This document shows, one piece after another, positions 34,776-42,601 of a stretch of DNA of 64,000 nt. This DNA is from Mayfieldus sp963841445. Its GTDB lineage: Bacteria > Actinomycetota > Thermoleophilia > Solirubrobacterales > 70-9. A model generated the notes under the pieces. The model was given only the letters and a program-made list of their open reading frames with translations. It had not been told where the DNA came from and did no database searches. Both the position numbers and the translations under genes were made by a program. Position 1 is the stretch's first letter. Each line of letters opens with the position of its first letter. The stretch spans positions 806,001 through 870,000 of the forward strand of contig CAWJCP010000002.1 of NCBI GenBank assembly GCA_963841445.1, in the 5' to 3' direction.

Positions 34776-34938
34776 AGAGCCAGGGTAGCGGGCCGGTGGC
34801 GAGCCGCTTTGACGATGCGGGCGTCCCGAACTGTTGCCGGAGGCTGGGACGGCGGATTGGGCACAGGTATTCGGCTCGGCGCGGTTCGAGCTGCTCGAGG
34901 TCGCGCGAAGCGAAAGCTGCTCTGAGCGTTGCTCGCCT

Positions 34939-35202
34939 TCAGCGACCGAGCAGACGAGACAACAGTCCGGGGCGACGTGGCTCAATCTCCTCACGAAGCT
35001 GCAGGCGGCCGTCGCGTCGAGCGTTCATGACGCACTTTTTGTGTGCGTGGCGGCGGCGCGACGGCTCTCCATCGGGCAGCACCAGCATGTGATCACTCAA
35101 GGCTGGCAGCAGATCGCCGCAAAACGGGCAACGGTAGGTCGCCGGCTTGCGGTTGGCGGCGGGGCGCACCTCGTACCACCGAGCTTCGCGGAAAGCAGCC
35201 AT
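34939..35202 (-). CDS. small zinc-ribbon-like protein
   Basis: 87 residues. RCPFCGDLLPALSDHMLVLPDGEPSRRRHAHKKCV contains CxxC, His and a final HxxKC, enough for one zinc site. The C-terminal 35 residues are basic and end in a hydrophobic, Arg-rich stretch (RRPGLLSRLLGR). No family name can be given. It is on the same strand as the YdeI-like gene, 163 bp upstream of it, and was chosen because the cysteines and composition look protein-like whereas the overlapping plus-strand frames do not. Confidence 0.55.
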   Translation of the reverse strand: MAAFREARWYEVRPAANRKPATYRCPFCGDLLPALSDHMLVLPDGEPSRRRHAHKKCVMNARRDGRLQLREEIEPRRPGLLSRLLGR

Positions 35203-35430
35203 GTCGTTGCATTGGTCTAGCGGATCTGAGTCAGCCGGGGAAGCGCGACACCACGGTTGGCTCTCGCGCGAAGGAGCAACGCCTCGCGGAGAGCTCAGCT
35301 ACAGCTCGTAGCTTGGAAGAAGCGCCGACTGCCACGTCGGGGTCGCCGGCGGTGCAGCTGCTAATCGCCGGCCCGGGTCCCTCTCACCAAGGCGAGGCAG
35401 GCGATCCTGGCAGGCATGGCCGCGGAGCGC

Positions 35431-35835
35431 TTACTTCCACCCTGCCAGGCGCCCTGCTTGCTCGATCCACTTGTGCATCTCCGGTCCCTGCGCCTCCTCC
35501 AGTGTCCTCACCTTGACGTAGCGGACCCGTCCGGTAGTTCCGAGCGGCGCCGGAGGGTCGAATTCCGCGCCGCCGAAGAAGACGACATTCACGGAGACGT
35601 CGTACGCGACCATCTCGATAATCCACCCGAGTTCTGGCAGCCCGTAGTAGGCCTTCTTCCACTTGACGGCGTATTGAAGGCCATCGATTGTCTCCCGGAT
35701 CATTTCGTCTAGCCGCTTGACGATGGGATGCAGATCCGGCATCACGCGCCGGATCAAATCCTCGATCTCGGCGTGGCTATCCGATGGCACAGGCGGCTTC
35801 CGGGCCGAATTTGCCTTGCGTGTTTTCGCCATCAC
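35431..35835 (-). CDS. DUF1801 (YdhG-like) protein
   Basis: 134 residues. After a basic N-terminus the DUF1801 pattern is visible: IEDLIRRVMPDLHPIVKRLDEMIRETIDGLQYAVKWKKAYYGLPELGWIIEMVAYDVSVNVVFFGG. Members have a small SufE/frataxin-like fold, and some bind iron or act in stress, but the role is not settled. Neighbours give no clue: the gene is divergent from the RibD-like reductase. Confidence 0.78.
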   Translation of the reverse strand: MMAKTRKANSARKPPVPSDSHAEIEDLIRRVMPDLHPIVKRLDEMIRETIDGLQYAVKWKKAYYGLPELGWIIEMVAYDVSVNVVFFGGAEFDPPAPLGTTGRVRYVKVRTLEEAQGPEMHKWIEQAGRLAGWK

Positions 35836-35934
35836 ACGTTCTCCTCCGTGGCCATCCTGAGTTGAAGGACACCCTCAATACCACTTCATGTGTCGCGCTG
35901 CTCCTATCGTGTCGCCGAAGGAGCAGTCCAAGTC

Positions 35935-35976
35935 CTTCGACGGGTTCATCGCCGGGCCAAACGACACCGAACAGCG
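35935..35976 (+). pseudogene. remnant of a second RibD/DHFR-like N-terminus
   Basis: Just upstream of the intact RibD-like gene and in its frame the DNA reads FDGFIAGPNDT, which matches the S-x-DG-F-x-A-GPND motif near the N-terminus of many RibD-C/dihydrofolate-reductase-like proteins. The intact gene at 36011 has its own, different N-terminus (TTQATVDGVID). This suggests a fragment of a lost paralogue. It is only about 14 codons, so chance cannot be excluded. Confidence 0.4.
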
Positions 35977-36010
35977 GGCTCGGGAGCACCAAACCGAAAG
36001 GAGAATCGAG

Positions 36011-36544
36011 ATGGGAAAGCTGATCGCGACAACGCAGGCCACCGTCGACGGCGTCATAGACCCCGTCGGCGAATGGGTGCAGCCAGACGGAGACCACGGC
36101 GACTACTCGTTCGAGCGCCAGGCGAGATCCGCCGGCCTGGTGCTCGGCCGCCAGACCTACGAGGGGCTGGCTGGGTACTGGCCGAGCCAGTCGGGCAAAT
36201 GGGCGGACATGGTCAACGCGATGCCGAAGTACGTCGGGTCGAGGAACCTCTCGGGCGACCTCGAGTGGAACGCGACCTTGCTCGAGGGCAGCATCGAGAA
36301 CTCGATCCCGAAGCTGAAGGACGAGGTCGGCGGTGACCTGTTCATGCACGGGAGCGGCGAGTTCGCGTACGCCCTGGCGGAGAAGGGCCTGATCGACGAG
36401 CTCGAGGTCTACCTCAACCCGCTCGTCTGGGGGGACGGCAACGTCCACGTGCTCGGCGACCGGGGAACGGTGCGGCTCGAGCTCGACGACGTAAAGCGGT
36501 TCGACTCCGGGGTGGTGCTGCTCACTTACCGCCCGGCGTCTTGA
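36011..36544 (+). CDS. RibD C-terminal/dihydrofolate-reductase-like protein
   Basis: 177 residues from the ATG at 36011, eight bases after AAAGGAG. N-terminal strand and DG motif (IATTQATVDGVIDPVGEW), NADPH-binding region around GLVLGRQTYEGLAGYW, and the typical LKDEVGGDLFMHGSGEFAYALAEKGLIDELEVYLNPLVWGDG. This family reduces pterin- or pyrimidine-like substrates with NADPH, but most members have no proven substrate. The stop overlaps the TTG start of the FAD monooxygenase (TTGA), so the pair is coupled. Confidence 0.88.
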   Translation: MGKLIATTQATVDGVIDPVGEWVQPDGDHGDYSFERQARSAGLVLGRQTYEGLAGYWPSQSGKWADMVNAMPKYVGSRNLSGDLEWNATLLEGSIENSIPKLKDEVGGDLFMHGSGEFAYALAEKGLIDELEVYLNPLVWGDGNVHVLGDRGTVRLELDDVKRFDSGVVLLTYRPAS

Positions 36545-38046
36545 CCGCGGCTGAGCATGCAGTGGTGATCGCCGGAGGCGGCCCGACAGGGCTGATGCTG
36601 GCGGGCGAGTTGGCGTTGGCGGGCACCGACGTAGCGATCGTCGAGCGGCGCTCCAGCCAGGACCTTCCCGGCTCGCGCGCGGGTGGTCTGCACTCACGCA
36701 GCATCGAGATCCTGGATCAGCGCGGAATCGCCGATCGGTTCCTCGCGGAGGGACAGGTGGCCCAGGTCGGGCAGTTCGCCGGGGTCCGTTTGGACATCAG
36801 CGACTTTCCCACCCGGCATCCCTACTCGCTCGGGCTCTGGCAGAAGCACATCGAGCGCATCTTGGCCGGTTGGGTCGACGAGTTGGCGGTGACGTTTTAC
36901 CGCGGACGGGAGGTGACGGGATTCGCACAGGATGAAACCGGCGTCGACGTCGAGCTATCCGAACGCGAGTCGCTGCGGGCGACATACCTCGTCGGCTGTG
37001 ACGGAGGACGCAGCCTGGTTCGCAGGGCAGCCGGCATCGAGTTCCCCGGCTGGGATCCGACGACGAGCAACCTGATCGCCGAGGTCGAAATGGCCGAGGA
37101 GCCGGAACTGGGCATGCGCCACGACGCTCTCGGCACCCATGGCCTCGGCAGGGTGGAGTACGAAATCCGCGACGGCGAGATCGTCTACGCGGATAGTGGA
37201 CCGGTGCGGGTCATGCTGACCGAGCCGAGCGTCGGAACCGCGAGCGAGCCCACCCTGCGCGATCTCAGCGAGGGGCTCATCGCCGTGTACGGGACCGACT
37301 ACGGAGTCCACAGCCCTACGTCGATCTCCAGGTTCACCGACATGACGCGGCAGGCTGCGACCTACCGGAAGGGAAGGGTCCTGTTGGCCGGTGACGCCGC
37401 ACACGTGCACGCCCCAGACGGTGGACAGGGACTCAACACGGGCGTGCAGGATGCGGTCAATCTGGGCTGGAAGCTGGCCCAGGCGGTCAACGGGACGTCG
37501 GCGGACACCCGCCTGGACACGTACCACGCTGAGCGTCACCCGGTCGCTGCCCGCGTGCTGCGCACCACGATGGCGCACGTCGCTCTCCGCCGGCCAGGCG
37601 AACGCACGGAGGCCCTGCGCGAGACCATCGCCGACCTACTCGAAGCGGACGAGCCTCGCAGGCGCTTCGCCGCGATGATCTCCGGTCTGGACATCCATTA
37701 CGACCTCGGCGAGGGACACCCGCTGCTCGGACGCCGCATGCCAGATCTCGACCTGGTCGGCGCCGACGGTCCGCTGCGGGTCTTCGAGCTGCTGCACAAC
37801 GCCCGGCCGGTACTACTCAATCTCGGTGAGCCCGGTGGCTTCGACATCGCTCGATGGGCCGATCGGGTCAATTTGGTCGACGCCAAATACGCTGGCCCGT
37901 GGGAGCTTCCGGTGCTTGGCGCGGTCCCTGCTCCCAGCGCCGTGTTGATCCGGTCCGACGGATATGTCAGCTGGGTGGGAGACCTCACCCATTCGGGGCT
38001 CGCCGACGCGCTAACCACCTGGTCCGGGGCGCCTTCTCCGGGGTAG
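36541..38046 (+). CDS. FAD-dependent aromatic hydroxylase (PHBH/polyketide type)
   Basis: 501 residues from a TTG inside the preceding stop. FAD motifs are complete: VIAGGGPTGLMLAGELALAG (GxGxxG), CDGGRSLVRRAAGI (DG motif) and LAGDAAHVHAPDGGQGLNTGVQDAVNLGWKL (GD motif), followed by the thioredoxin-like C-terminal domain of the PgaE/RdmE/MhpA group (about 395-501). Reaction: NADPH- and O2-dependent hydroxylation of a phenol or quinone-like substrate. Partnership with the RibD-like reductase is inferred from translational coupling. Confidence 0.92.
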   Translation: MTAAEHAVVIAGGGPTGLMLAGELALAGTDVAIVERRSSQDLPGSRAGGLHSRSIEILDQRGIADRFLAEGQVAQVGQFAGVRLDISDFPTRHPYSLGLWQKHIERILAGWVDELAVTFYRGREVTGFAQDETGVDVELSERESLRATYLVGCDGGRSLVRRAAGIEFPGWDPTTSNLIAEVEMAEEPELGMRHDALGTHGLGRVEYEIRDGEIVYADSGPVRVMLTEPSVGTASEPTLRDLSEGLIAVYGTDYGVHSPTSISRFTDMTRQAATYRKGRVLLAGDAAHVHAPDGGQGLNTGVQDAVNLGWKLAQAVNGTSADTRLDTYHAERHPVAARVLRTTMAHVALRRPGERTEALRETIADLLEADEPRRRFAAMISGLDIHYDLGEGHPLLGRRMPDLDLVGADGPLRVFELLHNARPVLLNLGEPGGFDIARWADRVNLVDAKYAGPWELPVLGAVPAPSAVLIRSDGYVSWVGDLTHSGLADALTTWSGAPSPG

Positions 38047-38393
38047 AGCGAATTGGAACCAGGCAAGAGCCCGTGTGTCTGGCACACCGAGTCCATGTGT
38101 CTGACTCGGCGGGCGCCATGCAACGTCGTGCGGGGCAATGCGGCATGACAATTCGCCGTTCCGCGCCTGACGGCCCAACTGAATAAGTCGGGGCGACTGG
38201 ATTTGAACCAGCGACCTTTCGGCCCCCAGCCGAATGCGCTATTCGTGGATCGAGATCCCGCCTAGTTCGGTTTACGCATTCCCATGCGGTCCCAGCGGGG
38301 CTGAGTTGCCCTGAGTTTCGTGCAGATTGGGCCCTCGAATGGGACGCTCGCATGAGTCGGCAATCCCTTGCTACAGCCGCCCGAGGTCGGGCC
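38047..38393. other. intergenic region holding a tRNA-Pro fragment
   Basis: No convincing gene in these 347 bases. They contain the 56-bp tRNA-Pro fragment at 38186-38241 and, at 38327-38336, TTGGGCCCTC followed by ATGGGAC, a motif that recurs near the other end of the same segment at 41695. No tRNA cloverleaf can be completed from the fragment because the 5' acceptor strand is absent. Confidence 0.8.
38186..38241 (-). repeat. tRNA-Pro(GGG) 3' fragment, left putative att copy
   Basis: These 56 bases are identical to 48611-48666, which covers two bases downstream of the intact tRNA-Pro(GGG) gene, then its discriminator base, 3' acceptor strand, T arm, variable loop, anticodon arm and part of the D arm. 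Same orientation as the intact gene. Beyond 38241 identity ends, so the 5' acceptor and most of the D arm are missing and no functional tRNA is encoded. Duplicated tRNA 3' ends are the usual scar of site-specific integration. Confidence 0.9.
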
Positions 38394-39566
38394 CTATGCC
38401 GCGACCGGCAGGCGATCGTCGTCGGGTTCGGCGGGCTGGGCTGAGCCCGCATCTCGGCCCGGCAGCGCGAGCCGACAAATCTTCCGGACGACGCTTCCGA
38501 ACTGCTTGGTCAAAGGGCCCGTGTTGTACGGAATCCCGTAGCGCTCGCAGATCTCGCGCACCTCGACCGAGATCTCGGCGTAGCGGTTCGCCGGCAGGTC
38601 GGGGAAGAGGTGGTGCTCGATCTGGTGGCTGAGGTTGCCCGACATGATGTGAAAGAGCTTGCCCCCCTCGAGGTTCGCCGAGCCTAGAATCTGGCGGAAG
38701 TACCACTCACCGCGAGTCTCGTCGGCGGTCTCCTCCTCGGAGAACTCCTGCGTGCCGTCAGGGAAGTGGCCGCAGAAGATGATCGTGAAGGACCACAGGT
38801 TGCGGGTCAGGTTGGCGGTCGCGTTACCCGCCAGGGTGAACAGGAACCCGGGCCCGGACAGTGCCGGGAACAGGACGTAGTCCTTCAGCGTCTGGCGGCG
38901 GACCTTGTGCCAGATGCCCCTGAGGATGTCGCGCTTCTCCTTCAGCGTCGCCGCGCCGGAAGCGACGCGCTCGATCTCGACGTCGTGCAGTGCGACCCCG
39001 TACTGGAAGAAGGTCGCGAGCAGCGTCGCGTAGACCGGGTTGCCCAGGTAGTAGGGCCGCCACTCCTGGTCCTCGGACATGCGCAGGATCCCGTAGCCGA
39101 TGTCGCGGTCCTTGCCGACGATGTTGGTGTGGGTGTGGTGCATGTAGTTGTGGGAGTGGCGCCACTGATCGCCGGGGCACGCCGTGTCCCACTCGAACCC
39201 CTTGCTCGAGAGCTTCGGGTCGTTGGTCCAGTCGAACTGGCCGTGCATGACGTTGTGGCCGATCTCCATGTTGTCGAGGATCTTCGAGACCGAGAGCGCC
39301 GCCGTTCCGGCGAGCCAGGCGGGAGGGAAGAAGCCGGCCCAAAGAAGCGCCCGGCCGCCCACCTCGAGCCCGCGCTGGACCTTGATCACTCGCTTCATGT
39401 AGGCGACGTCGGCGGCGCCGCGGTCGGAGATCACGCGCTCGCGGATCGCATCGAGCTCGGCGCCGAAGGCGTCGAGTTGCTCAGGCGTGAGGCTGATCTC
39501 GCCGGTCCGGTCGACCGCCGCCTCGGTTGCACTCGCTGTTTCGGGGATTGCTGTCGCTGTGCTCAT
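38394..39566 (-). CDS. membrane fatty-acid desaturase (DesA3-like acyl-CoA delta-9 desaturase)
   Basis: 390 residues from the ATG at 39566 with AAAGGAAAA upstream; the longer frame is a shadow of the reductase gene. The three histidine boxes of membrane desaturases are present: HNVMHGQ, HSHNYMHHTHTN and HQIEHHLFPDLP, binding a di-iron centre, with hydrophobic pairs between them. It introduces a cis double bond into an acyl-CoA or lipid-bound chain using O2 and electrons from a ferredoxin-type partner, which is encoded directly upstream (stop of that gene 44 bp before this start). Inside putative segment 1. Confidence 0.92.
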   Translation of the reverse strand: MSTATAIPETASATEAAVDRTGEISLTPEQLDAFGAELDAIRERVISDRGAADVAYMKRVIKVQRGLEVGGRALLWAGFFPPAWLAGTAALSVSKILDNMEIGHNVMHGQFDWTNDPKLSSKGFEWDTACPGDQWRHSHNYMHHTHTNIVGKDRDIGYGILRMSEDQEWRPYYLGNPVYATLLATFFQYGVALHDVEIERVASGAATLKEKRDILRGIWHKVRRQTLKDYVLFPALSGPGFLFTLAGNATANLTRNLWSFTIIFCGHFPDGTQEFSEEETADETRGEWYFRQILGSANLEGGKLFHIMSGNLSHQIEHHLFPDLPANRYAEISVEVREICERYGIPYNTGPLTKQFGSVVRKICRLALPGRDAGSAQPAEPDDDRLPVAA

Positions 39567-39610
39567 CGTTTTTCCTTTCGTGAAGTGGTTTTCGGGTTTG
39601 AAGTTCGTGC

Positions 39611-40744
39611 TCAAAGCTGGACGACCACGTCGCCGACGGGAGCGGAGACGCAGATCTGGATCTCCTCTTCGTCGGTGGTGGAGACCTCGCCGGTCGAGAG
39701 GTTCTTCACGGTCCCCGCCGTCTTGCGGCAGGAGCAGGTGTGGCAGATGCCCATCCGGCACCCGAACTCCGGGCTCAGCCCGGCGGCCTCGGCCTGCTCG
39801 AGGACAGGGCCGCCGCTGTTCTCTGCCCGCACGCCGGAGGCGGCGAAGTTGATCTCCCCATCTGGACCGGCGCTCGCCGGCGCGAGGGTCGGCGGGACGA
39901 AGCTCTCGATGTGGAGGCGGTCTTCGGCGCCGGCGTCCGCCCACGCTTTCCTGACGGCATCGAGGAGTGCCGGCGGTCCGCAGGCGAAGGCCTCTACGCG
40001 TGTGAGCTCCGGCTCGAGGCGGCGGGCGTGGCTCAGGTCAAAATGCCCGTCGAGCTCCCCCTCACCGGAAGCGCGGGTGTAGGACCGGGCCAAGCGGATA
40101 CCCGGATGCTCGAGCACGATGCGCTTGAGCTCGTCCCGGTAGATCGCGCGAACCGAATCGGGCGCATAGTGAAGAAAGGACACCGGTCCGGAGTGGCCCT
40201 CGGCGCAGAGCGTTCGAAGCATCGACATGACCGGGGTGATCCCGCTCCCGCCGCTGATCAGGAGAAGGCGCTCGGGCCGCGGATCGGGGAGCACGAAGTC
40301 GCCGTCGGCCTGGGTGAGCCCGAGGACCATCCCCGGCCGGGCACTCTCGACGAGGAAGTTGGAGACCAGGCCCTCGGGGTGTGCCTTGATCGTGATCTCG
40401 AGGTCGCGCCCCGTCCCGGCCGTGGAGGCGGGGGAATAGCAGCGGCTGCGCCAGGCGCCGTCGATCTCGACCGATACCGCGACGAACTGGCCTGCCCGGA
40501 AGCCCTCCCAGGCGAGATTGGCGCGGAGACCGAGAGTGACGCTGTCGCGGGTTTGGCGGTGGATCGAAGTCACCTCGGCCCGACAGTCACGCACCGCCCA
40601 GGTCGGGCGGACCTGCTCGAGGTAACCGTCGATGCCGGGGGGGCCCGCGAGGAGGTCGAGGAATCCGGATCCGAGCAGCCTCTGTCCGAGGCGCCGCGAG
40701 CGCGGCGGGGCGGTGGGGGATTGAGTGGTTGCGGTGGGGCTCAC
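39611..40744 (-). CDS. ferredoxin-NADP reductase with C-terminal 2Fe-2S domain (desaturase partner)
   Basis: 377 residues from a GTG at 40744 with GAGGAGA five bases before it. FAD domain with RCYSPAS, NAD(P) domain with LLISGGSGITPVMSMLR, and FACGPPALLDAVRKAW. The C-terminal plant-type ferredoxin has GCRMGICHTC (C-x4-C-x2-C) and the fourth Cys in EIQICVS. Same architecture as Rv3230c, the known electron donor of the mycobacterial DesA3 desaturase. It passes electrons from NADPH through FAD and 2Fe-2S to the desaturase encoded downstream. Divergent from the MerR gene. Confidence 0.92.
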   Translation of the reverse strand: MSPTATTQSPTAPPRSRRLGQRLLGSGFLDLLAGPPGIDGYLEQVRPTWAVRDCRAEVTSIHRQTRDSVTLGLRANLAWEGFRAGQFVAVSVEIDGAWRSRCYSPASTAGTGRDLEITIKAHPEGLVSNFLVESARPGMVLGLTQADGDFVLPDPRPERLLLISGGSGITPVMSMLRTLCAEGHSGPVSFLHYAPDSVRAIYRDELKRIVLEHPGIRLARSYTRASGEGELDGHFDLSHARRLEPELTRVEAFACGPPALLDAVRKAWADAGAEDRLHIESFVPPTLAPASAGPDGEINFAASGVRAENSGGPVLEQAEAAGLSPEFGCRMGICHTCSCRKTAGTVKNLSTGEVSTTDEEEIQICVSAPVGDVVVQL

Positions 40745-40797
40745 TGTCTCTCCTCGTTGGTCGTGCGTGGTTGCCACAGGTACTCGTCTCGTCGAAA

Positions 40798-40823
40798 AAC
40801 GTAACATCATTTGCCGTCACGTT
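40798..40823. promoter_or_regulatory. inverted repeat between desaturase operon and MerR gene
   Basis: AACGTAAC (40798-40805) and GTCACGTT (40816-40823) pair at 7 of 8 positions across a 10-bp spacer, in the AT-richer part of the 115-bp gap between the two divergent starts. A good candidate binding site for the MerR-type regulator at 40860 or for a TetR-type desaturase repressor elsewhere. No protein binding is shown by sequence alone. Confidence 0.5.
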
Positions 40824-40859
40824 GTTGGCCGAGACGTCGCTAAGTGATAACCTGCACAC

Positions 40860-41618
40860 ATGGCGACGGAGGAGCGTGAGGCGCCGGTGGACAACGCGCT
40901 CACGATCGAGGAGCTCTCCGCCCAGACGGGGATGACAGTGCGCAACATCCGGTCCCACCGCGCCAGGGGCCTGCTTCCAGCCCCCGAGGTCCGCGACCGC
41001 GTCGGCTACTACGGCCCCGAGCACGTCACCAGGCTCCGCCTGATCCAGGAGCTCCAGTCAGAGGGCTTCAACCTCAAGGGGATCGAGCGCCTGCTCGAGC
41101 AAAGCCCGGGTCCGGCCGAGCAGTTCCTCTCATTCAAGCGGGCGCTGGGTGCCTCGTTCGAGACCGAGGAGCCGCAGGCCTTCACCCGCGAGGAGCTCGC
41201 GGAGCGATTCAGCACCGAGGATGACGAGGCCCTGAAGCAGGGAATCGCATCGGGGGCGCTGGTGCCGATCGGCGATGACCGCTTCGAGGCGCGGGTGCCC
41301 TCACTGCTCGATGCAGCCGAGGGCGTGCTCGCTCAGGGAGTCCCGCTCGATCACGCGCTCGCCGTCCTCTCCAAGGTCCAGGACCGCTGCAAAGCGGTCG
41401 CACGGGAGTTCGTCCGCCTATTTCTCGAGGACGTCTGGAAGCCGTTCGAGGAGGCCGGCTATCCGGAGGACCGCTGGCCCGAGGTCAGGGCTTCGCTAGA
41501 TCAGCTGCGCCCGCTCTCGTCGCAGGCGCTGATGGGCATCTACCAGATGACGATGTCCGACGAGGTCGATGCCGCCTTCGGAAAGCAGCTAGAGCGGCTC
41601 TCCAAGGGAAAGAAGTAA
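40860..41618 (+). CDS. MerR-family regulator, long form
   Basis: 252 residues. The N-terminal winged helix is typical: LTIEELSAQTGMTVRNIRSHRARGLLPAP then YYGPEHVTRLRLIQELQSEGFNLKGIERLLEQ. The rest (about 95-252) is a helical ligand or dimer domain about twice as long as in metal-sensing MerR proteins and without cysteines, so a lipid or other organic signal is more likely than a metal. Its position, divergent from the desaturase pair with an inverted repeat between, suggests it controls membrane-lipid desaturation. Confidence 0.85.
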   Translation: MATEEREAPVDNALTIEELSAQTGMTVRNIRSHRARGLLPAPEVRDRVGYYGPEHVTRLRLIQELQSEGFNLKGIERLLEQSPGPAEQFLSFKRALGASFETEEPQAFTREELAERFSTEDDEALKQGIASGALVPIGDDRFEARVPSLLDAAEGVLAQGVPLDHALAVLSKVQDRCKAVAREFVRLFLEDVWKPFEEAGYPEDRWPEVRASLDQLRPLSSQALMGIYQMTMSDEVDAAFGKQLERLSKGKK

Positions 41619-41720
41619 GCCGGCCTCCCAGATCAGGGATCGGGTGGCGAGGCTATCGAGCGTCGGCCCAGCCGCCGAGCAGGCGGATCGGCATTTGGGC
41701 CCTCAGATGGAACCTCGCCT

Positions 41721-41736
41721 GCATTCGGCTGGGGGC
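41721..41736 (+). repeat. 16-nt piece of tRNA-Pro anticodon arm, inverted
   Basis: GCATTCGGCTGGGGGC here on the plus strand is identical to the sense strand of the tRNA-Pro(GGG) anticodon arm encoded on the minus strand at 48.6 kb, so it is inverted relative to the att-like copies. It lies 90 bp from the copy at 41826, which itself starts at the anticodon loop. Possibly a recombination scar; 16 identical bases are unlikely but not impossible by chance. Confidence 0.45.
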
Positions 41737-41825
41737 TTCGTGCCTGGAAAATAATCGCCCAGCCGAGGCGATAAGCGGTGCCCATAGCGGATCCCAACTA
41801 CAAAACATCCTGATTACCAGGCAAA

Positions 41826-41869
41826 AGTCGGGGCGACTGGATTTGAACCAGCGACCTTTCGGCCCCCAG
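41826..41869 (-). repeat. tRNA-Pro(GGG) 3' fragment, middle putative att copy
   Basis: 44 bases identical to 48611-48654, running from just past the 3' end of the tRNA to the anticodon loop, where identity stops. Starting a duplicated tRNA fragment at the anticodon loop is a common crossover choice of tyrosine integrases. Same orientation as the intact gene and as the copy at 38186. It separates the desaturase segment from the arsenic segment. Confidence 0.9.
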
Positions 41870-41901
41870 GCAAAGGCGCATCATGATGCTAAGGTGCCGT
41901 T

Positions 41902-42147
41902 ATGGCAAAGGTCCGAACCACCCTGACGATTGACGACGAGGTCCTCCGCGCCGTCAAGCACCGGGCCGCCCGTGGTGGCAAGCGCGAGAGCGAGGTGATC
42001 GAGGAGGCTCTTCGGCGGGATCTCGGCGTCAACCTGCTCGATGAGCTCTGGTCGCGGAGCGAGATGTCTGAGAAGGATGCGTCGAAGCTGGCAATAGAGG
42101 CACAGCACCAGACCAGGCCGGGCAGGTCACGCAGCAAGCGTCGCTGA
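41902..42147 (+). CDS. ribbon-helix-helix antitoxin (VapB-like)
   Basis: 81 residues. N-terminal RHH motif KVRTTLTIDDEVLRAVKHRAARGGKRESEVIEEALRR, with the beta strand RTTLTID that contacts DNA, followed by a C-terminal tail that would embrace the toxin. AAGGTG lies five bases before the ATG. The PIN-domain gene starts three bases after its stop. Such antitoxins bind and repress their own promoter together with the toxin. It sits directly beside the middle tRNA-Pro fragment, where an element-stabilising module would be expected. Confidence 0.85.
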   Translation: MAKVRTTLTIDDEVLRAVKHRAARGGKRESEVIEEALRRDLGVNLLDELWSRSEMSEKDASKLAIEAQHQTRPGRSRSKRR

Positions 42148-42150
42148 GAC

Positions 42151-42558
42151 GTGCGGGCAATCCTCGATCCGAACGTCATCATCTCGGCGCTCCTCTCGCG
42201 TGACGGCACTCCGGCGAAAGTCCTCCGCGCCTGGCTCGAGGGCCGCTTCGATCTGATCGTCTCCCCCCTACTGCTGAAGGAGTTGGAGCGAGCTCTTGCC
42301 TATCCGAAGCTGGCGGAACGGATCAAGGCTGAGCAGACCACGGCGTTGATCGACTGGCTTGGGCGCGAAGCGATCCTCGTTGACGATCCCGCCGAACCTC
42401 CGACTTCGCGATCCGAGGATCCCGGTGACGACTATCTGCTCGCCCTCGCGGAGGCGGAGCGAGCGGTGCTCGTCTCGGGCGACCGGCACCTCCTCGCACA
42501 TACCTCCGAGCTGCCGGTCCTGACCGCGCGGGAGTTCTTTGTGACTGTCGGAGGCTGA
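42151..42558 (+). CDS. PIN-domain toxin (VapC-like, COG1569 type)
   Basis: 135 residues from a GTG three bases after the antitoxin stop. PIN acidic residues are visible: D in LDPNVIISALL, E in LLKELERAL, D in DPGDDYLLALA and D in VSGDRHLL, together forming the Mg-dependent RNase site. Expected to cleave RNA (tRNA in several VapC) when freed from the antitoxin. As a pair with the preceding RHH protein it likely maintains the segment. Convergent with arsJ, 43 bp between stops. Confidence 0.88.
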   Translation: MRAILDPNVIISALLSRDGTPAKVLRAWLEGRFDLIVSPLLLKELERALAYPKLAERIKAEQTTALIDWLGREAILVDDPAEPPTSRSEDPGDDYLLALAEAERAVLVSGDRHLLAHTSELPVLTAREFFVTVGG

Positions 42559-42601
42559 GCCTTGTCGGGCGCGTCGCTCGCCGCGCCCGCGGCTCGCCTG
42601 C

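Larger units (their letters stand above)
38186..41825. mobile_element. putative integrated segment 1 (desaturase module) between tRNA-Pro fragments
   Basis: About 3.6 kb bounded by direct copies of the tRNA-Pro 3' part (38186-38241 and 41826-41869). Cargo: fatty-acid desaturase, ferredoxin-NADP reductase-like partner and a MerR regulator. No integrase, transposase or replication gene is seen, so it would be a non-autonomous or remnant element. The two ends share a TTGGGCCCTC motif about 86 and 122 bp inside the boundaries. Mobility is inferred from the repeats only. Confidence 0.55.

Noticed and set aside
38186..38260. Functional tRNA at 38.2 kb
   Set aside because: The 5' acceptor strand and most of the D arm are absent, so no cloverleaf forms; it is a fragment of tRNA-Pro.
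41826..41880. Functional tRNA at 41.8 kb
   Set aside because: Identity to tRNA-Pro stops at the anticodon loop; the whole 5' half is missing.
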